Shown here one piece after another: positions 45,501 to 57,090 of a DNA stretch of 64,000 nt. The DNA comes from Trifolium pratense. Lineage: Eukaryota; Streptophyta; Magnoliopsida; Fabales; Fabaceae. A model generated the notes under the pieces. That model was not told the origin of the DNA and searched no databases. It saw nothing but the letters and a program-made list of their open reading frames with translations. Each line of letters opens with the position of its first letter. The stretch's first letter is position 1. The position numbers were made by a program, and so were the translations under genes. Location of the stretch: the NCBI RefSeq assembly GCF_020283565.1, contig NC_060059.1, forward strand, positions 26,485,838 through 26,549,837, written 5' to 3'.

Positions 45501-48081
45501 ATTGAAATCAGAGATATCTGATGAAGTTCTAAGCATCCTTTTGCAGGCTATATTTCAGAATACTTCTGCGGAAGTAGTTAAAGACAAAGAAGGAAAGCAG
45601 ACAATATTGGGAACACCAACAGAATCTGCAATATTGGAATTTGGCTTGGTTTCAGGTGGTGATTTCGATGCACAGCGTAAATCTTGTAAGATACTTAAGG
45701 TTGAGCCTTTCAATTCCGACAGGAAGAAGATGTCTGTACTCATAGGTCTTCCCGATGGAGGGGTTCGAGCTTTCTGCAAAGGTGCATCAGAAATAGTGTT
45801 GAAAATGTGTGGTAAAATAATTGATAGTAATGGAACAACTGTTGATCTTCCTGAAGAGAAAGCAAAGATTGTGAATGACATTATAGATGGATTTGCCAAT
45901 GAAGCTTTGAGAACTCTTTGTTTGGCTGTCAAAGAGATAGATGAATCACAAGACAAAACCAGAATCCCTGAAAATGGGTATACTCTGATAGCCATTGTGG
46001 GAATCAAGGATCCTGTGCGCCCTGGAGTTAAGGAAGCTGTTCAAAAATGTTTAGCAGCTGGAATAAGTGTCCGCATGGTCACCGGTGATAACATAAATAC
46101 AGCTAAGGCTATAGCTAGAGAATGTGGTATACTTACTGAAGGCGGTGTAGCTATAGAAGGACCAGAATTTCGCAATTTGTCTCCAGAACAAATGAAGGAT
46201 ATCATACCAAGAATTCAGGTTTTGATCTCATATTATGATGTTCTGAGACTTTCAACTCTCTTTTTATATGTTGTCTTTCTAATATGATTATTATGGTTTC
46301 AGGTAATGGCACGATCGTTACCTCTTGACAAGCATACCTTGGTAACCCGTTTGAGGAATATGTTTGGTGAGGTTGTAGCTGTTACTGGTGATGGAACCAA
46401 TGATGCTCCTGCACTGCATGAGTCAGACATTGGACTTGCCATGGGAATTGCTGGAACCGAGGTTTGTTTATAGTAATTATTTGTTTACCATGGTGAATCA
46501 GACAGTATTATCTGTAACAATCTACTGCACTTTTCTTATGTAGTTGCTTTGGATCTTGTTTAAGGAAGAAAAAAGTTATATACAATTGTATTTATATTAT
46601 GTGTTGCTCAAATCAATAGATCAGCCTAATTGTTGAACAGTTTTGTAGTTATCTCTATCAAGGAAGCAGTAGATAAGTAAAAATGCAGTTTTTCAAAATC
46701 TTTTCCATACCCTCTCTTCGATCCATAAACATTGATGTCTTTTGAGACATAAACTCGTTTTCTTACCTTTTATACCTTGTAAATGTTTCCACATGATTGC
46801 TACATGTTATATTTTGTTGGTAATCCAGTTATTCCCCCAGAATAAAGCATTTTTTCCTTAAATAATGTTCTAAAATGATATGACTTTTGAGCAGCACTTA
46901 TTTTCTTTTTAGAATTTGTTCTGCTTGTTCCAACATCTGTTTTATGTTGACGCCTAATCGATGTTCAATACTATTGTACCTTTTACAGGTTGCCAAAGAA
47001 AATGCTGATGTGATTATAATGGATGACAACTTCACTACTATTGTCAAAGTGGCCAAATGGGGACGGGCTATATACATAAACATTCAAAAATTTGTGCAGT
47101 TTCAGTTAACAGTCAATGTTGTTGCTCTGATTACTAACTTTGTTTCTGCATGCATCACTGGTCTGTTGATATTTATAGAAGTTTTTTTTTCTTCCATTAA
47201 ATGTTATTGAATATGTTTCAAGGAACTGAGATTAAACTTTCTTCATTATTTTCAGGAGCTGCTCCTCTAACAGCCGTTCAATTGCTTTGGGTTAACTTGA
47301 TTATGGACACTCTTGGTGCATTGGCACTGGCTACTGAACCTCCTAATGATGGACTTATGGAAAGACAACCAGTTGGAAGGAAAGCAAGTTTCATTACCAA
47401 ACCAATGTGGAGGAATATCTTTGGTCAAAGTGTGTATCAACTAATTATCCTTGGAGTTCTAAATTTTGAGGGGAAGAGGATACTTGGACTAAGCGGCTCA
47501 GATGCAACTGCAGTACTCAACACTTTGATATTCAACTCCTTTGTATTTTGCCAGGTAAAGGGTCTCATGCACCTCAAAGAAACCAACTATGATTTATTTT
47601 AACCAACATTTTAAAAACCGAATCAAAATTTCGGACCACCAACATTTCTGAGTCATCGACTCATTTTTTTACTTAAATACTCGTGTAATGCATTAAAAAA
47701 AATGTACTAGTATACAAAATGATCCAGTTCCATTCTGTTTTGCTTACTTTGTTTTTATTCCCTGTCTTTTACCAGGTATTCAATGAGATAAACAGCAGAG
47801 AAATTGAAAAGATAAACATATTCAGAGGCATGTTTGACAGTTGGATATTTCTAAGTGTTATTATCGCCACAGCGGTATTTCAAGTAATCATAGTTGAGTT
47901 CCTAGGAACATTTGCCAGCACAGTGCCTCTAACCTGGCAATTCTGGTTACTCAGTGTGTTATTTGGTCTACTTAGCATGCCTTTAGCTGCTATCCTCAAA
48001 TGCATACCGGTTGAAAGAGATGCCACAAAGCAACATCATGATGGTTATGAGGCACTTCCTCCTGGTCCTGAAAGTGTGTGA
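36562..48081 (+). CDS. Autoinhibited P2B Ca2+-ATPase, ACA4/ACA11-like
   Basis: Seven exons join in frame: 36562-36738, 43792-43846, 44279-46218, 46303-46461, 46989-47160, 47256-47554 and 47776-48081, giving 1035 aa. This type pumps Ca2+ out of the cytosol at the expense of ATP. Exon 1 is the N-terminal autoinhibitory, calmodulin-binding segment ([20 protein letters not shown]). P-type signatures: SGES (about 287-290), PEGLP (410-414), the phosphorylated Asp453 in DKTGTLT, and the hinge [10 protein letters not shown] (753-762). The C-terminus ([12 protein letters not shown]) and the N-terminal motif match the tonoplast ACA4/ACA11 group better than ACA1/2/7 or ACA8-10; this is by eye. Intron 1 is 7.05 kb and holds a Helitron and MITEs. 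Exon 2 has only 55 bp ([18 protein letters not shown]). The 3' end faces the S-formylglutathione hydrolase gene 2.3 kb away. Confidence 0.95.
37242..37616. mobile_element. MITE in ATPase intron 1
   Basis: AGAGCATCCACAATGGAGCA at the left and CATTGGAGATGGTCT at the right are inverted counterparts of a widespread plant MITE end (GAGCATCTCCAATGG). Subterminal GTACCTAATAGGTAC palindromes repeat several times. Confidence 0.65.
37617..39099. other. ATPase intron 1, left part
   Basis: AT-rich intron sequence with no gene or clear element. Confidence 0.4.
39110..39129 (-). repeat. Helitron 3'-terminal hairpin
   Basis: Stem ACCCGTGC/GCACGGGT with a 4-nt loop, 6 bp from the terminal CTAG. Confidence 0.88.
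39859..40270 (-). CDS. Uncharacterised ORF inside the Helitron
   Basis: An open frame of about 136 codons from the ATG at 40270 ([20 protein letters not shown]) to a stop at 39859. It has an internal hydrophobic stretch ([17 protein letters not shown]) and no domain that I recognise. It could be a captured host fragment, a spliced part of the RPA-like gene or chance; its length in AT-rich DNA is only mildly suggestive. Confidence 0.3.
40444..41006 (-). pseudogene. Replication protein A-like (DUF223) gene, 5' exons only
   Basis: Exon A 40857-41006 starts [20 protein letters not shown] and ends at LIDEK. Exon B 40444-40711 reads [40 protein letters not shown] and [18 protein letters not shown]. 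Both have good GT/AG borders and the first OB-fold typical of plant RPA70-like DUF223 proteins. Such genes are carried by plant Helitrons. The following exons (DNA-binding OB folds, zinc motif) are missing here, so the gene appears truncated. It may still be transcribed from the Helitron. Confidence 0.65.
41292..41616 (-). pseudogene. Captured 5' fragment of a chloroplast peroxiredoxin IIE gene
   Basis: From its ATG the fragment reads a plastid transit peptide rich in Ser/Thr ([20 protein letters not shown]), then the mature start ([40 protein letters not shown]), with the peroxidatic Cys in PTCSQKH. Homology stops abruptly after QKH at about 41292; unrelated sequence follows in frame ([10 protein letters not shown]). 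Roughly half of the catalytic domain is absent. The full gene, normally intronless, must lie elsewhere. The position inside the Helitron indicates gene capture. Confidence 0.85.
41775..43791. other. ATPase intron 1, right part
   Basis: AT-rich, no gene. A direct repeat of about 94-bp period (CATCTTAATAATACTATTGT at 41981 and 42075) covers 41975-42165. Confidence 0.5.
44022..44178. mobile_element. Small MITE-like element in ATPase intron 2
   Basis: GTGCTAGCAATATATTCTCA at the left and TTAGAGTGTGCTGCTAGTAT at the right are imperfect inverted ends, with a central GGTTGAAATTCAAGTGGACC. A relative lies at 49245-49415. Confidence 0.45.
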
Positions 48082-48617
48082 TTTTGTTCTCCTTTCATTT
48101 TCTTTTGTGCAAACCTGGATGAAATTTTGGTTCTTTTCTTTTCATTTGTCGATTTTGAGAAACTAATCTCGCGGAAAAAAGTGGATGAAAATCCATACAC
48201 CAACATTTTTACCAAAGTATTTTTGGTAGAAAAGTAGGCTGTCTTTGTACAAATACTTTAATGTGCAATACGTTTTGAAGTTTGTGTTAAACTCATTTTT
48301 CGTTTTTTCCTTATTACACAATATACTGCAAAGATGTCAACAAGCACCATATTCAATAACAATTTTGTCAAGTTGAAACTATAAGTTCTTGATTTAGGAA
48401 TACAACTTTATTTATAGCACTACGTCTGTCTACTTTTGCAACTTAGTTTTTTTTTTTTTTTTTTGACAAATACTTTTGCAACTTAGTTACATCTTGAAAT
48501 TTATGATATTAAGTGATAAAATAGTAAGCATTTATTAAGTGCTAGTGTAAAAATGATTGTTTTTCGAGGCCTGTATGGCAATATTTTCACATAGGCAAAT
48601 CAAATATACATGTACTA
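48082..48617. other. ATPase 3' flank
   Basis: Probably 3' UTR and terminator region. No other gene is seen. Confidence 0.4.
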
Positions 48618-48721
48618 CTCCGTCCCAAAATACAAGCAAAAAGTGGTCAACTAAAGTGGATGTATTTGGTTAAAAATTTAGTCCAAATACTTTCACTTTG
48701 GTTGACCACTTTTTGAGGGAG
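48618..48721. mobile_element. Stowaway-type MITE (104 bp)
   Basis: CTCCGTCCCAAAATACAAGC ... CCACTTTTTGAGGGAG with TA at both borders. Long inner arms (AAAAGTGGTCAACTAAAGTG against CACTTTGGTTGACCACTTTT) make it almost a pure hairpin. Confidence 0.85.
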
Positions 48722-48829
48722 TATTTTATTCATTACGAGATCAAAGAACAACGTTAAATAGAGAGTGACCAAAACAATAAAGTGATTGGAGGCGTTCTAA
48801 GTGAACTAAACACAGGTTGGTGGGAGAAT

Positions 48830-49200
48830 TTCCACATGTTCTTGATCCAACATTGGGCTGTGAAACTCGCCACGCCTCCTCCAAGCTTCATGCTAAGTCG
48901 ATTGCTTGACTAAGACGATGCCAAGGGATTCCCTAGAAAATTCCTTAGCAATTATTGTTCCTCAAGACATTGGACCTCCATTGTGATCAAGACCTCAAAT
49001 TCTTGAATGTAACTCTCCAAATCATAGTTATTTCAACTATTTCAATCGTTCAAACACACCACATGCCTTGTCACCAAATCGACGAATTATAGCAATCTCG
49101 AAAGAATCCCAAGAACTAAAAAGATATCGTTGAAGCCAAAATCGAACCAATGCACCATTGAGCATTCTATACTAATGATCACCAATCACAAACCCTCATG
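48830..49200 (-). pseudogene. Decayed LTR-retrotransposon gag fragment
   Basis: On the minus strand, scattered over two frames, are gag-like pieces: SWDSFEIAIIRRFGDKACGV and then ESYIQEFEVLITMEVQCLEE. The pattern (W.SFE.ALIRRFG ... YIQEFE.L) is that of the plant Ty3/gypsy Retrotrans_gag domain. Several stops interrupt it. Confidence 0.55.
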
Positions 49201-49244
49201 GCTCATCCAATGTTTTAGCTATGTGTCCGCCCCTGACCATAAGA

Positions 49245-49415
49245 GACTAGTAACACACTCTAACATACTTTTTTCAACCATTCTCTTCTGATCGATTGGA
49301 ATTCAAATGGATCTCACTAAATCATGTAAATCCCAATAATTTTAATGGAACTCATTTGATTTTCAACCAATAAAAGACAACATATTAGGAAATCTGTTGC
49401 TAACATAATTCTTTG
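49245..49415. mobile_element. Small MITE-like element
   Basis: AGTAACACACTCTAACATAC at the left and CATATTAGGAAATCTGTTGC at the right, with a GGAATTCAAATGGATC centre, resemble the element at 44022-44178. Confidence 0.35.
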
Positions 49416-50348
49416 CGATAATAGTAACCAAAGAAAAAACCATTAATCATAAACAATCTAAGAGAAGACGGCCAACACCCACAAACATTATATTTTATTT
49501 TTGTTCATTTTGATTTGGAAATTGTGTTTAAACTTTTGTTTAACTGAGCCATAAGTGTAACCTAATTAAAAACCTAACGTCTACGATGCCCAGAGAGATT
49601 TTACCATAAAAATGGAGCTCATAGTTTTTTCTTTTAATATGTCAATATGTAAAAAAGAGTTCAAAAAAATGTAATGCTCTAATTGTCCCTATTATCACAT
49701 CTAAATGAAGTATCTCAAACATATTCGGCAATTTTTTTTAAAAAAATCAATAATTCTTTTTAATATTTCGATGATACATGTTACACTTAAGATATCTCAA
49801 ATGTATTTGGTAATATATCTATTTGAAATGATTAAAAAAAAAAATTACACTTCTAAGGTACATATCTGGAACTATCCTAAAAGTATCGGTACATTTTATT
49901 TTATTGGGAAATTGTTTTGGTATTTGATACGTATCTAACAAGGATACTTCTATTTTAGAGTATCCGAGCTTCCTATCCTCGGGATGACCCTTTGACCACC
50001 ACTTAATCACAAATGTTTTGCAAAAAACAAGAATGAATGGACGTTTTGGTACTATTTGTGGGAGGCGCAACATGTATGGTTAGTCAGGCCGGAGTTGTTT
50101 AGCTAAGCAATGGAGAAGTTGATGCTGGTGTTGTTGAAATCATTGCGAGGGCAAAACCCAACTAGAAGAAGGCTTTATTCTACATATAATTGATATATAA
50201 AAACAAATAATCTTGTACATTTCATGAGATTAGTTTTGAACTGCCATGAAAACAAGTACAAACCAAGTATCACAACTCACAAGCAAATAGAATGAGCAGA
50301 TTTATAAAGTTTAACAGAACAGTTGCAGGTCATCAGAGTGCACACAAC
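49416..50348. other. Spacer between convergent genes
   Basis: AT-rich; no gene is seen. The right end should hold the 3' UTR of the S-formylglutathione hydrolase gene. Confidence 0.4.
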
Positions 50349-53300
50349 TTAATTAAGCCTAAGAGCTTGAGCATGATGTTGGATGTGATCATCGATGAAT
50401 GTGGAAATAAAATAATAAGAGTGATCATAACCAGGTTGAAAGCGTAGCAGCAGTGGAACATTGGTATTCTTGCATGCCTCTTCAAACTTGCGAGGTAGCA
50501 GTTGATCATGCAAAAATTTGTCATCTTCCCCCTGAAAATTACAGCAATAGTAAGATGATAAAAACCAGTTGGAATTAAAATGAGGAGCATGTTTAGAATT
50601 ACTTGAAATCTTTGCTGTTATAAACAGCATTATATCTTTTTTGGGTAAACTAAACAACATTATATCTGGATGACCATTTTTGTTTACCTGATCAATCAAA
50701 ATGGTGGCAGATACCCCGGGAAACTTTGTTACCAAGTAAGTAGCGTCATAATCCTGCATTCTTCAACTGCTTAATATAATGAAATACGAGGACTAAATAA
50801 GATGCAACATGCAAGTTTGAAGGTTCCCTTCTAATTTACCTCCCAATCAGATTTATTGTCACCTAGATAATTTGTGAATGCCTTTTGTCCCCAAGGACAA
50901 TTTGTAGGATTTGCTACTGGTGCAAAGGCAGAAACTGACTGTAACAATAATGCAAAGAAACATGGTAGAAGAAAAATAAGTTAGAATCCCAATAATAAAA
51001 ACACTACTTATCATGACAGGTATTCCTATTTGTTGTCTTAGGTAATAGAGTTCTGCAAATTCAAAAACCCTCACCACAAGGATGACATATTTGGCTCTAA
51101 TTTATAACAATCTTAAACGAGTTATCAATACAAACATTATGTGTATCCTTAAAAATAAACTGTAAATGAAATGAGTTTCTATCATGTCCTCACAAGTGCT
51201 ACTCCAACCTTCTCCTGAATGTTCATTTCTAACTCATGTATCCACCACACCTAGTTTTTGCTCTTCTTGGAACCTTACTGCACCTCAAATCATTGCAGGA
51301 CTTATGGTTATAACTTATAAGGTATAACTTATCAAACTTTACTTTCAGATTGTTACCATGTCGCAATCACAAATTATTTTAAATCATTCTTTATTTCATC
51401 CACCTAACTAAAATTATAGGTGTTGAATTCAGGGTATTGTTAAATAGCTACGCTTTTATTTCAATATCTTACTCCTACTTATGAAAACCACTTATTCCAA
51501 TGTTACTATTTAAATTTAGAATTAGAAAATACTCCTAGAATCATCAACAAGAACTATTTCATCTGTAGAAACCATACATTAAGGAACTCGCGCTTAAATG
51601 TGGCCAATAAGTATATCTATACTCGCTTGTTAAAAAAAAGTATATCTATACTCAGCTATATAAGGTAAAAAAACAGACTTAATGTCGACTCTAGGCATAT
51701 AAACTACTGATATAAGAAAACCTTCTGTTGCACACCCAATTCCAATTCAGAAACTTCTATATCATTCGATCACCCGAAGAAATGGAAGTTCCAAAGAAAT
51801 GTCCTATCCAAGTTTAGAATGGAGAAGTGATGCAAAGAAGAAAGATGATAACGATATAAATACCAGATATCCTAACAGCTATCTGAAATCGCAGCCCTTG
51901 AGCAAAACACATCATAAAATATTTCCCAACCGTCCAAATGCAAATTAGATTTCTATGAATGATAAATATATCCTCAGATGTAATACCAATACATGCAGTC
52001 AGACTGCAGCGAAGAAATATATTGATGTGCATAATCTCAGTCACGGAAGGTAACTGATAAAAAATAATCTGTGATTTCAATAAGAATATCCATAATTTTC
52101 AAAACATTGTCAAAGTAACTTCATTGACTATATCATTAAAATGAGAAGTTTCTATTAGAATAATCAACACCTTATATTTATCCAGATTTTTCAAGTAGAT
52201 GGTCAATGCACCATGCCCACCCATAGAATGGCCAAATATTGAAGCTTTTGATGTGTCAAGCTGTGGAAAGTTATCTTTTAGAAGCTCTGGCAATTCCTTG
52301 ACAACATAGTCATACATGCGCCAATTCTTCCATTTCTCTTGTGTAGCATTGAGATAAAATCCTGCACCTGTTCCAAAAAGTAAATATGCAATTAAGATAT
52401 CTTCGGTAAAGGAAATTGTATATTGCAAATCTCAAGGTAACCTTAGATATAACCAATTAACTATTAAACTAATTTCACACAACATCAGTGTCTTTTAAAA
52501 AGAAACGACTATTTTTTTCCTATAAAAAAATGGGGGATGAAGACGAAATATTGCAAATAAGCTAAAACTCATGAACATTAAAACAACTTCTCATTTGTCT
52601 CGTTCTTAGAAATCTGAGTACAAACTATATTTCTATGCATGTTAATATGATCTAGCAACACCCAAACACCTCAATTCCATACAAGCAGTAACTTCCCTCT
52701 TCTCATTTAAGTCAAACTCTATTTTGACAAATTTTAGGGCTGAAACTTCAAGTTGAGTACTGTCATGTCAAAACAAGCTTCATCAAACTACATTATGGTA
52801 AAGCCAAGTTAAAAATATTTCATTAATTGAAGGTTTAAGTACAAATTTAGATTTCACATGTTACTCAGACAATACAGGCAATATATACTTCAAAAAATAG
52901 GAATTCAGGAATCTATAAGGAAACTTCAGTATAACATAATCGTGTATAATTTAAAAATCGCTATGATGACGGTAGTAGAAACTTGAAGTCATACGATATT
53001 TTGGGTGGGCATATAGGAGTAGGTTTACACATCTTACATCATCCAATATATTATGAGCTAATAATTTTGTAAGTGAAGCATATGTCCATGTCAGTAGCAA
53101 ACCTCAAATAGTTTCCATTAGTACTATTATGATCTTCACTATTAAACATGCAGTCAAACACGTACATACTTTTTTTTGACAATGCATACATACTTATACA
53201 TGTATAAATTATATTATCACTACTAAGCAGATATCAATTTTGGTCAACAATATATGTTTGGTTTCACTTCTAGACGGGTCAAAATTAATTCTAGAGGTGT

Positions 53301-53984
53301 AGAATTGATTTTCACATATTTTGTTTCTCTAAAATACAATAATTCTGCCTCTAGAATTGATTCCACTTAGAAGCTAAAAATTGTAGCTTCTGATCCTAGA
53401 ATTGATTTTTACACTCAAATATTCTGTCCAATATATCCAAACATAAATCACTTTATCTTCGACTCATTTTTAGTCGGAATCAACTATACAGATTTTCTCA
53501 CTGTAAAACCAAACATAAGCTCAGAAATGATATGGAAGTCATGGATAGATACATACATACCTACACCAAAGTCCCATGAATCGGATTCTCCTTCGACATT
53601 CAACCCTCCTGTATGCATGTTGCAACAATTTCATTGTATCATCAATCAATCAATCAATTATTCATGAATTATAAATTATAGAATAAAAATGTGATGAGAA
53701 TAATCAATACTTGGAGAAGTGTCGGGGGCGATCAAGGCAACGCCGTATTGAGAAGCGGCGCGCTGAGCGCCGGACTTGAAAATGAAATTCTCATCGGAGC
53801 AAGTGAGACCGGAGAGCCAATAGAGAACAGGGAATGGTTTATTATTATCGGAAATGTTGGGAGGGAAGTAAATGTGAAAGTTCATTGAACAGCTAAGAGT
53901 TTTACTGTAATGTTTGTATCTTTTATTGTAACCTCCAAACATCTTACCGCTACTTATCTCCGTCACTCCAACCACCGACGCCAT
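50349..53984 (-). CDS. SFGH: S-formylglutathione hydrolase (esterase D family)
   Basis: Minus-strand exons 53711-53984, 53561-53608, 52171-52367, 50840-50938, 50688-50753 and 50349-50531 join in frame to 288 aa, the normal family length. The enzyme hydrolyses S-formylglutathione to glutathione and formate in formaldehyde detoxification, in the cytosol. It has the alpha/beta-hydrolase fold. The nucleophile is Ser155 in [10 protein letters not shown]. The acid lies in the [11 protein letters not shown] segment (227-235). The catalytic His is in GYDHSYYF (His265). N-terminal motifs [17 protein letters not shown] and [16 protein letters not shown] are family hallmarks. The start is [10 protein letters not shown] at 53984. 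Intron 3 (50939-52170) and intron 2 (52368-53560) are the largest. A MITE with TGTTTGGTTT ends lies in intron 2. Confidence 0.95.
53250..53520. mobile_element. MITE in SFGH intron 2
   Basis: Perfect 12-bp ends TATGTTTGGTTT / AAACCAAACATA. The interior is rich in TAGAATTGATT motifs, as in the larger element at 5164-6051. Confidence 0.65.
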
Positions 53985-54132
53985 CTTCTTCTTCTTCACT
54001 CTCTACAAACAGACTCTGAAACTGGGACTAACGACGGGATGTTCAATTCCGAATTATACAACCTCTGTCCCACCCCAACCAGGTCAACCCGATTTTTTTT
54101 TGCAATTTCTAATTATAATTTGTATATGTACA

Positions 54133-54250
54133 GTTAGCTTAGCTCAGTTGGTAGGGGCGATGCATTATTATGCAGGGGTCGGGTTTGAATCCCGGACATC
54201 CTACTTCTCTACCTTAAAAGAATGAAATTTCTAACCACTGTATTATAACA
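54133..54250 (+). mobile_element. tRNA-derived SINE
   Basis: A box TAGCTCAGTTGGTAGG, then ATGCATTATTATGCAGGGG, B box GGTTTGAATCCCG and a tail CTACCTTAAAAG. It closely matches the common legume SINE pattern. The 3' part abuts the target duplication of the LINE. Confidence 0.75.
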
Positions 54251-54263
54251 AAAAAAAATTATT

Positions 54264-55725
54264 TTTTTTGAAGAAGCCAAAATGAAATATATTAACACAA
54301 ACAGCCTCCTCAGCACAAGACGTGCCAAGGTAGACTAAAAAAGTTTACAATAGAGTCATAGAGATGCAATCACAAACAAATCATACAAGACCCAAACACA
54401 ACAGTGGACTAGACCACCAGCTAGGGTAGTTCAAAGCTAACGTGAAACTCGTCGACTTCAACCACCTAAATGAGAAAAGCTTGATCTTATCCAACAAAAG
54501 ATGAGGTGTGCCTGTTGAGCCTTTGAACAAGCGATGATTTCTCTCTGACCATATCACCCAAACACAAACTAGCCAAAGAAGCTGTAGAAAAGACCGTCGC
54601 GCTCGAGATACCCCTGCCGAAGCTGTAAACTGGACAAAATGATCACACAAAGTAATGAAATCCATCGGAGAAATGCCAACCCACGCATAGACTAAGTCCC
54701 AAAGAGAGCCAGCAATGCTACAAGATAAAAATAAGTGATGGACCGACTCAGTCACTCCACAACCAAACACACAAGAATCAGCGGAAGAAGACAGAACTCC
54801 ACGAGTGACCAGGTTGGCTCTCGTGGGCAACCTATCTCGCAATAAACGCCACACGAAGATGGAGACCTTCAACGGAACCTGAGGGTGCCAAATAAGATTA
54901 TCCGCATCATGTAAGGTAACATAAACCTGATGAGTCAGAATCTGATAACCTCCCGCAACAGTATACCCTGCATCAGGATCTGGGCGCCACTGCCACCTGG
55001 CCAAAGTCTGATCCTGCAAAGAAATGTCAAGAAGTAACAACTGACACTCCCTCAACGACTCCTCCTCCCACGCCCTCAATCGCCTCCGCCACACCCACGC
55101 CTCTCCATCTGCCCCCCACCCTGTAGCAAACATCTCTGCGACCGAGCGCGATTTGGTCTCAGCCAATGAAAAAAGGCGACCAAACCGCTCCCTCAACGGG
55201 ATCCCATCCAACCAAGGATCAGTCCAAAAAAGAGTATCTGAACCATCCCCTACCCTCCTCATAACATGCTCTCCAAACCACCTCCCACCTGACTCACCCT
55301 CACCCTCTCTAATACGCACTATCTCCCTCCACCACACCGAGCCTCGCTGACCTCCCTCACAAAGTCTACCATCCTCAACCCCATACCGAGCTGCCAAAAC
55401 TCTAAACCATAAGCCCTCTCTATCCACCAACATCCTCCAACACCACTTACCCAGCAACGCTAAATTAAACTCACGCAACTGTCTAACCCCCAAACCTCCA
55501 TACTCCTTACGCGAACAAATGTCTTTCCAACTCACCCAAGAGATTTTCCTAGAATCCTCACACCCCCCCCAAAAAAATTTAATAAAAAGAGATTCAATAG
55601 AGGAAAATGATACCTGAGGGAACCTTGAAGAAAGAAAGAGCATAGACAGGTAAAGAAGTCAAGACAGACTTTAACAAAACCAGACGACCACCAAACGACA
55701 AGAATCAAAAAAAAAAAAAAAAAAA
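54264..55725 (-). mobile_element. 5'-truncated LINE insertion
   Basis: The body contains the C-terminal reverse-transcriptase/zf-RVT ORF (54381-55643) on the minus strand, with an A-tail (T-run at 54263-54269). Both flanks read AAC, 9-10 A, TTAT (54247-54263 and 55726-55742), consistent with a ~16-bp target-site duplication. The endonuclease and most of the reverse transcriptase are missing, as is usual for 5'-truncated LINEs. Confidence 0.75.
54381..55643 (-). pseudogene. LINE reverse-transcriptase C-terminus with zf-RVT domain
   Basis: An uninterrupted frame of 420 codons. It begins in the tail of the reverse transcriptase (FIKFFWGGCEDSRKISWVSW, GGLGVRQLREFNLALLGKW), continues with FWTDPWLDGIPL and then the zf-RVT domain (IWHPQVPLKVSIFVWRLLRD, CVFGCGVTESVHHLFLSCSI). 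These are typical of plant L1-type LINEs. The palm motifs (YADD) are absent because of the 5' truncation, so no polymerase can be made. The intact frame suggests a fairly recent insertion. Confidence 0.9.
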
Positions 55726-55738
55726 AACAAAAAAAAAA
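55708..55738. repeat. A-rich tract at the LINE border
   Basis: About 30 bp, nearly all A, interrupted by one C. Confidence 0.9.
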
Positions 55739-55951
55739 TTATAATTGAATCTTGCTAACAAAAGTTTTGGACACTCTAAATATTTCATTTAAATCCGTTA
55801 AAAAATAAAATATTTTATTTAAAAAAATAATTTTTTTAAATTTTTTTGGTAATCAAGGTATCCTATGCGAACTCATGACCAAATGTTTAACGGACTCAAA
55901 TATTTACCACTTGTACCACACTATGTTGGTAAAGATATAATTTATTCAAGG

Positions 55952-56165
55952 TTTAATTAGTAAAATGGTCCCTTAAAGATATTTTTTGTTTCACATTGGT
56001 CCCTTAAAGAAAAAAGGGACCGAATAGGTCCCTTAAAGAAAAAAGGGACCGAATAGGTCCCTTAAAAAAAAAAAGTCCGAATAGGTCTCTTAAAGACATC
56101 TTCTTAATCAGTTTTATCCCTTAAAGATACCTCCGTTAATCAATTTGGTCCTCGAAAAAATGGAC
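55952..56165. mobile_element. Single end of a TIR element related to that at 1-1445
   Basis: GGTTTAATTAGTAAAATGGT and several GGTCCCTTAAAG motifs match the left terminus of the element at the start of the window, with one internal segment (AAAGGGACCGAATAGGTCCC) repeated. No matching inverted end was found nearby. Confidence 0.65.
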
Positions 56166-56980
56166 GGAAATGACCAAACGGATTAACAGAGATTCTTTTA
56201 CGAAAACTTACTATTTAAAATGTTTAAAGAGTATTTCAAGGACACTCGTTATCATTTTCCTTATAATTTAGCTCAATATAAAATAAGACATATAAAATAA
56301 TGAATTAATCCAAGTAAAATGGTCATGCCTCGGGAGCCTTTTAAGTAGGTGATAGGGGTTTGATTCAAATAAATGAATTTATCTTGTGTGCGCCTTTATT
56401 TATTTCATGAGTTTAATTGTTGTACACCGCCGGTGTAAAGATTCTTTATTACACATGCATTCAATTATGTGATGTCACATCATTTAATGAACATGACACA
56501 TCATGTGTTTTTAAACACAATACATGATGTGTTGGTATATTATTGGGCGCATGTGTAAAATAACTTTGTATATAAATTAAATTAAATTAAATTCTTTTTT
56601 ATTAAAATTCTTTTTTTTATTAAAATTAGTCACTATAGATGGAGTAAATCGAAGTAAAAATGCATGCCTTATGTTATGGTGAATTTATGTTAAAAAAAAT
56701 ATTATGATAAGTTTGTTAATAAATTTTTTTTACTGCAAAAAATATTATGATGAGTTTGTTAATAAAATATTATGATGAGTATGTTATGATAAATTTGTTA
56801 ACAAAAATGTAACAAAAAAATAAATTTGTTAATAAATGATTTTTGCTCCTCAACAAAAAAAATCAAAAATATTGGTGGTATTATGAAAATTCCACACAAA
56901 TTTCTTTTGTATAAAGTATATAAACCGTTCGTTCCAATTGAATTTGTTAGGGTGACCTAAGTACACGCCGTCCTACAAAA
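56166..56980. other. AT-rich spacer upstream of the zinc-finger gene
   Basis: No gene. At 56412-56450 TTTAATTGTTGTACACCGCC plus GGTGTAAAG resembles the stretch at 11305-11335 (TTTAATTGATATGCACCGAC), so both may be ends of one MITE family. Confidence 0.4.
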
Positions 56981-56986
56981 ATAAAC

Positions 56987-56995
56987 CTATAAATA
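56987..56995 (+). promoter_or_regulatory. TATA box of the C2H2 zinc-finger gene
   Basis: CTATAAATA, 104 bp upstream of the ATG. The duplicate gene has the same motif at 59619. Confidence 0.5.
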
Positions 56996-57090
56996 TAACT
57001 CTTTACTCCTTCAACTTTCTTCCAAAAAATTCTCCTCCTTTTTTCTTTGTCTAACCTCTTTGATTTCCTCACAACACTACTTTCACGATC

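Noticed and set aside
45234..46007. Minus-strand ORFs of 100-150 codons
   Set aside because: They are shadows of the long Ca2+-ATPase exon 3.
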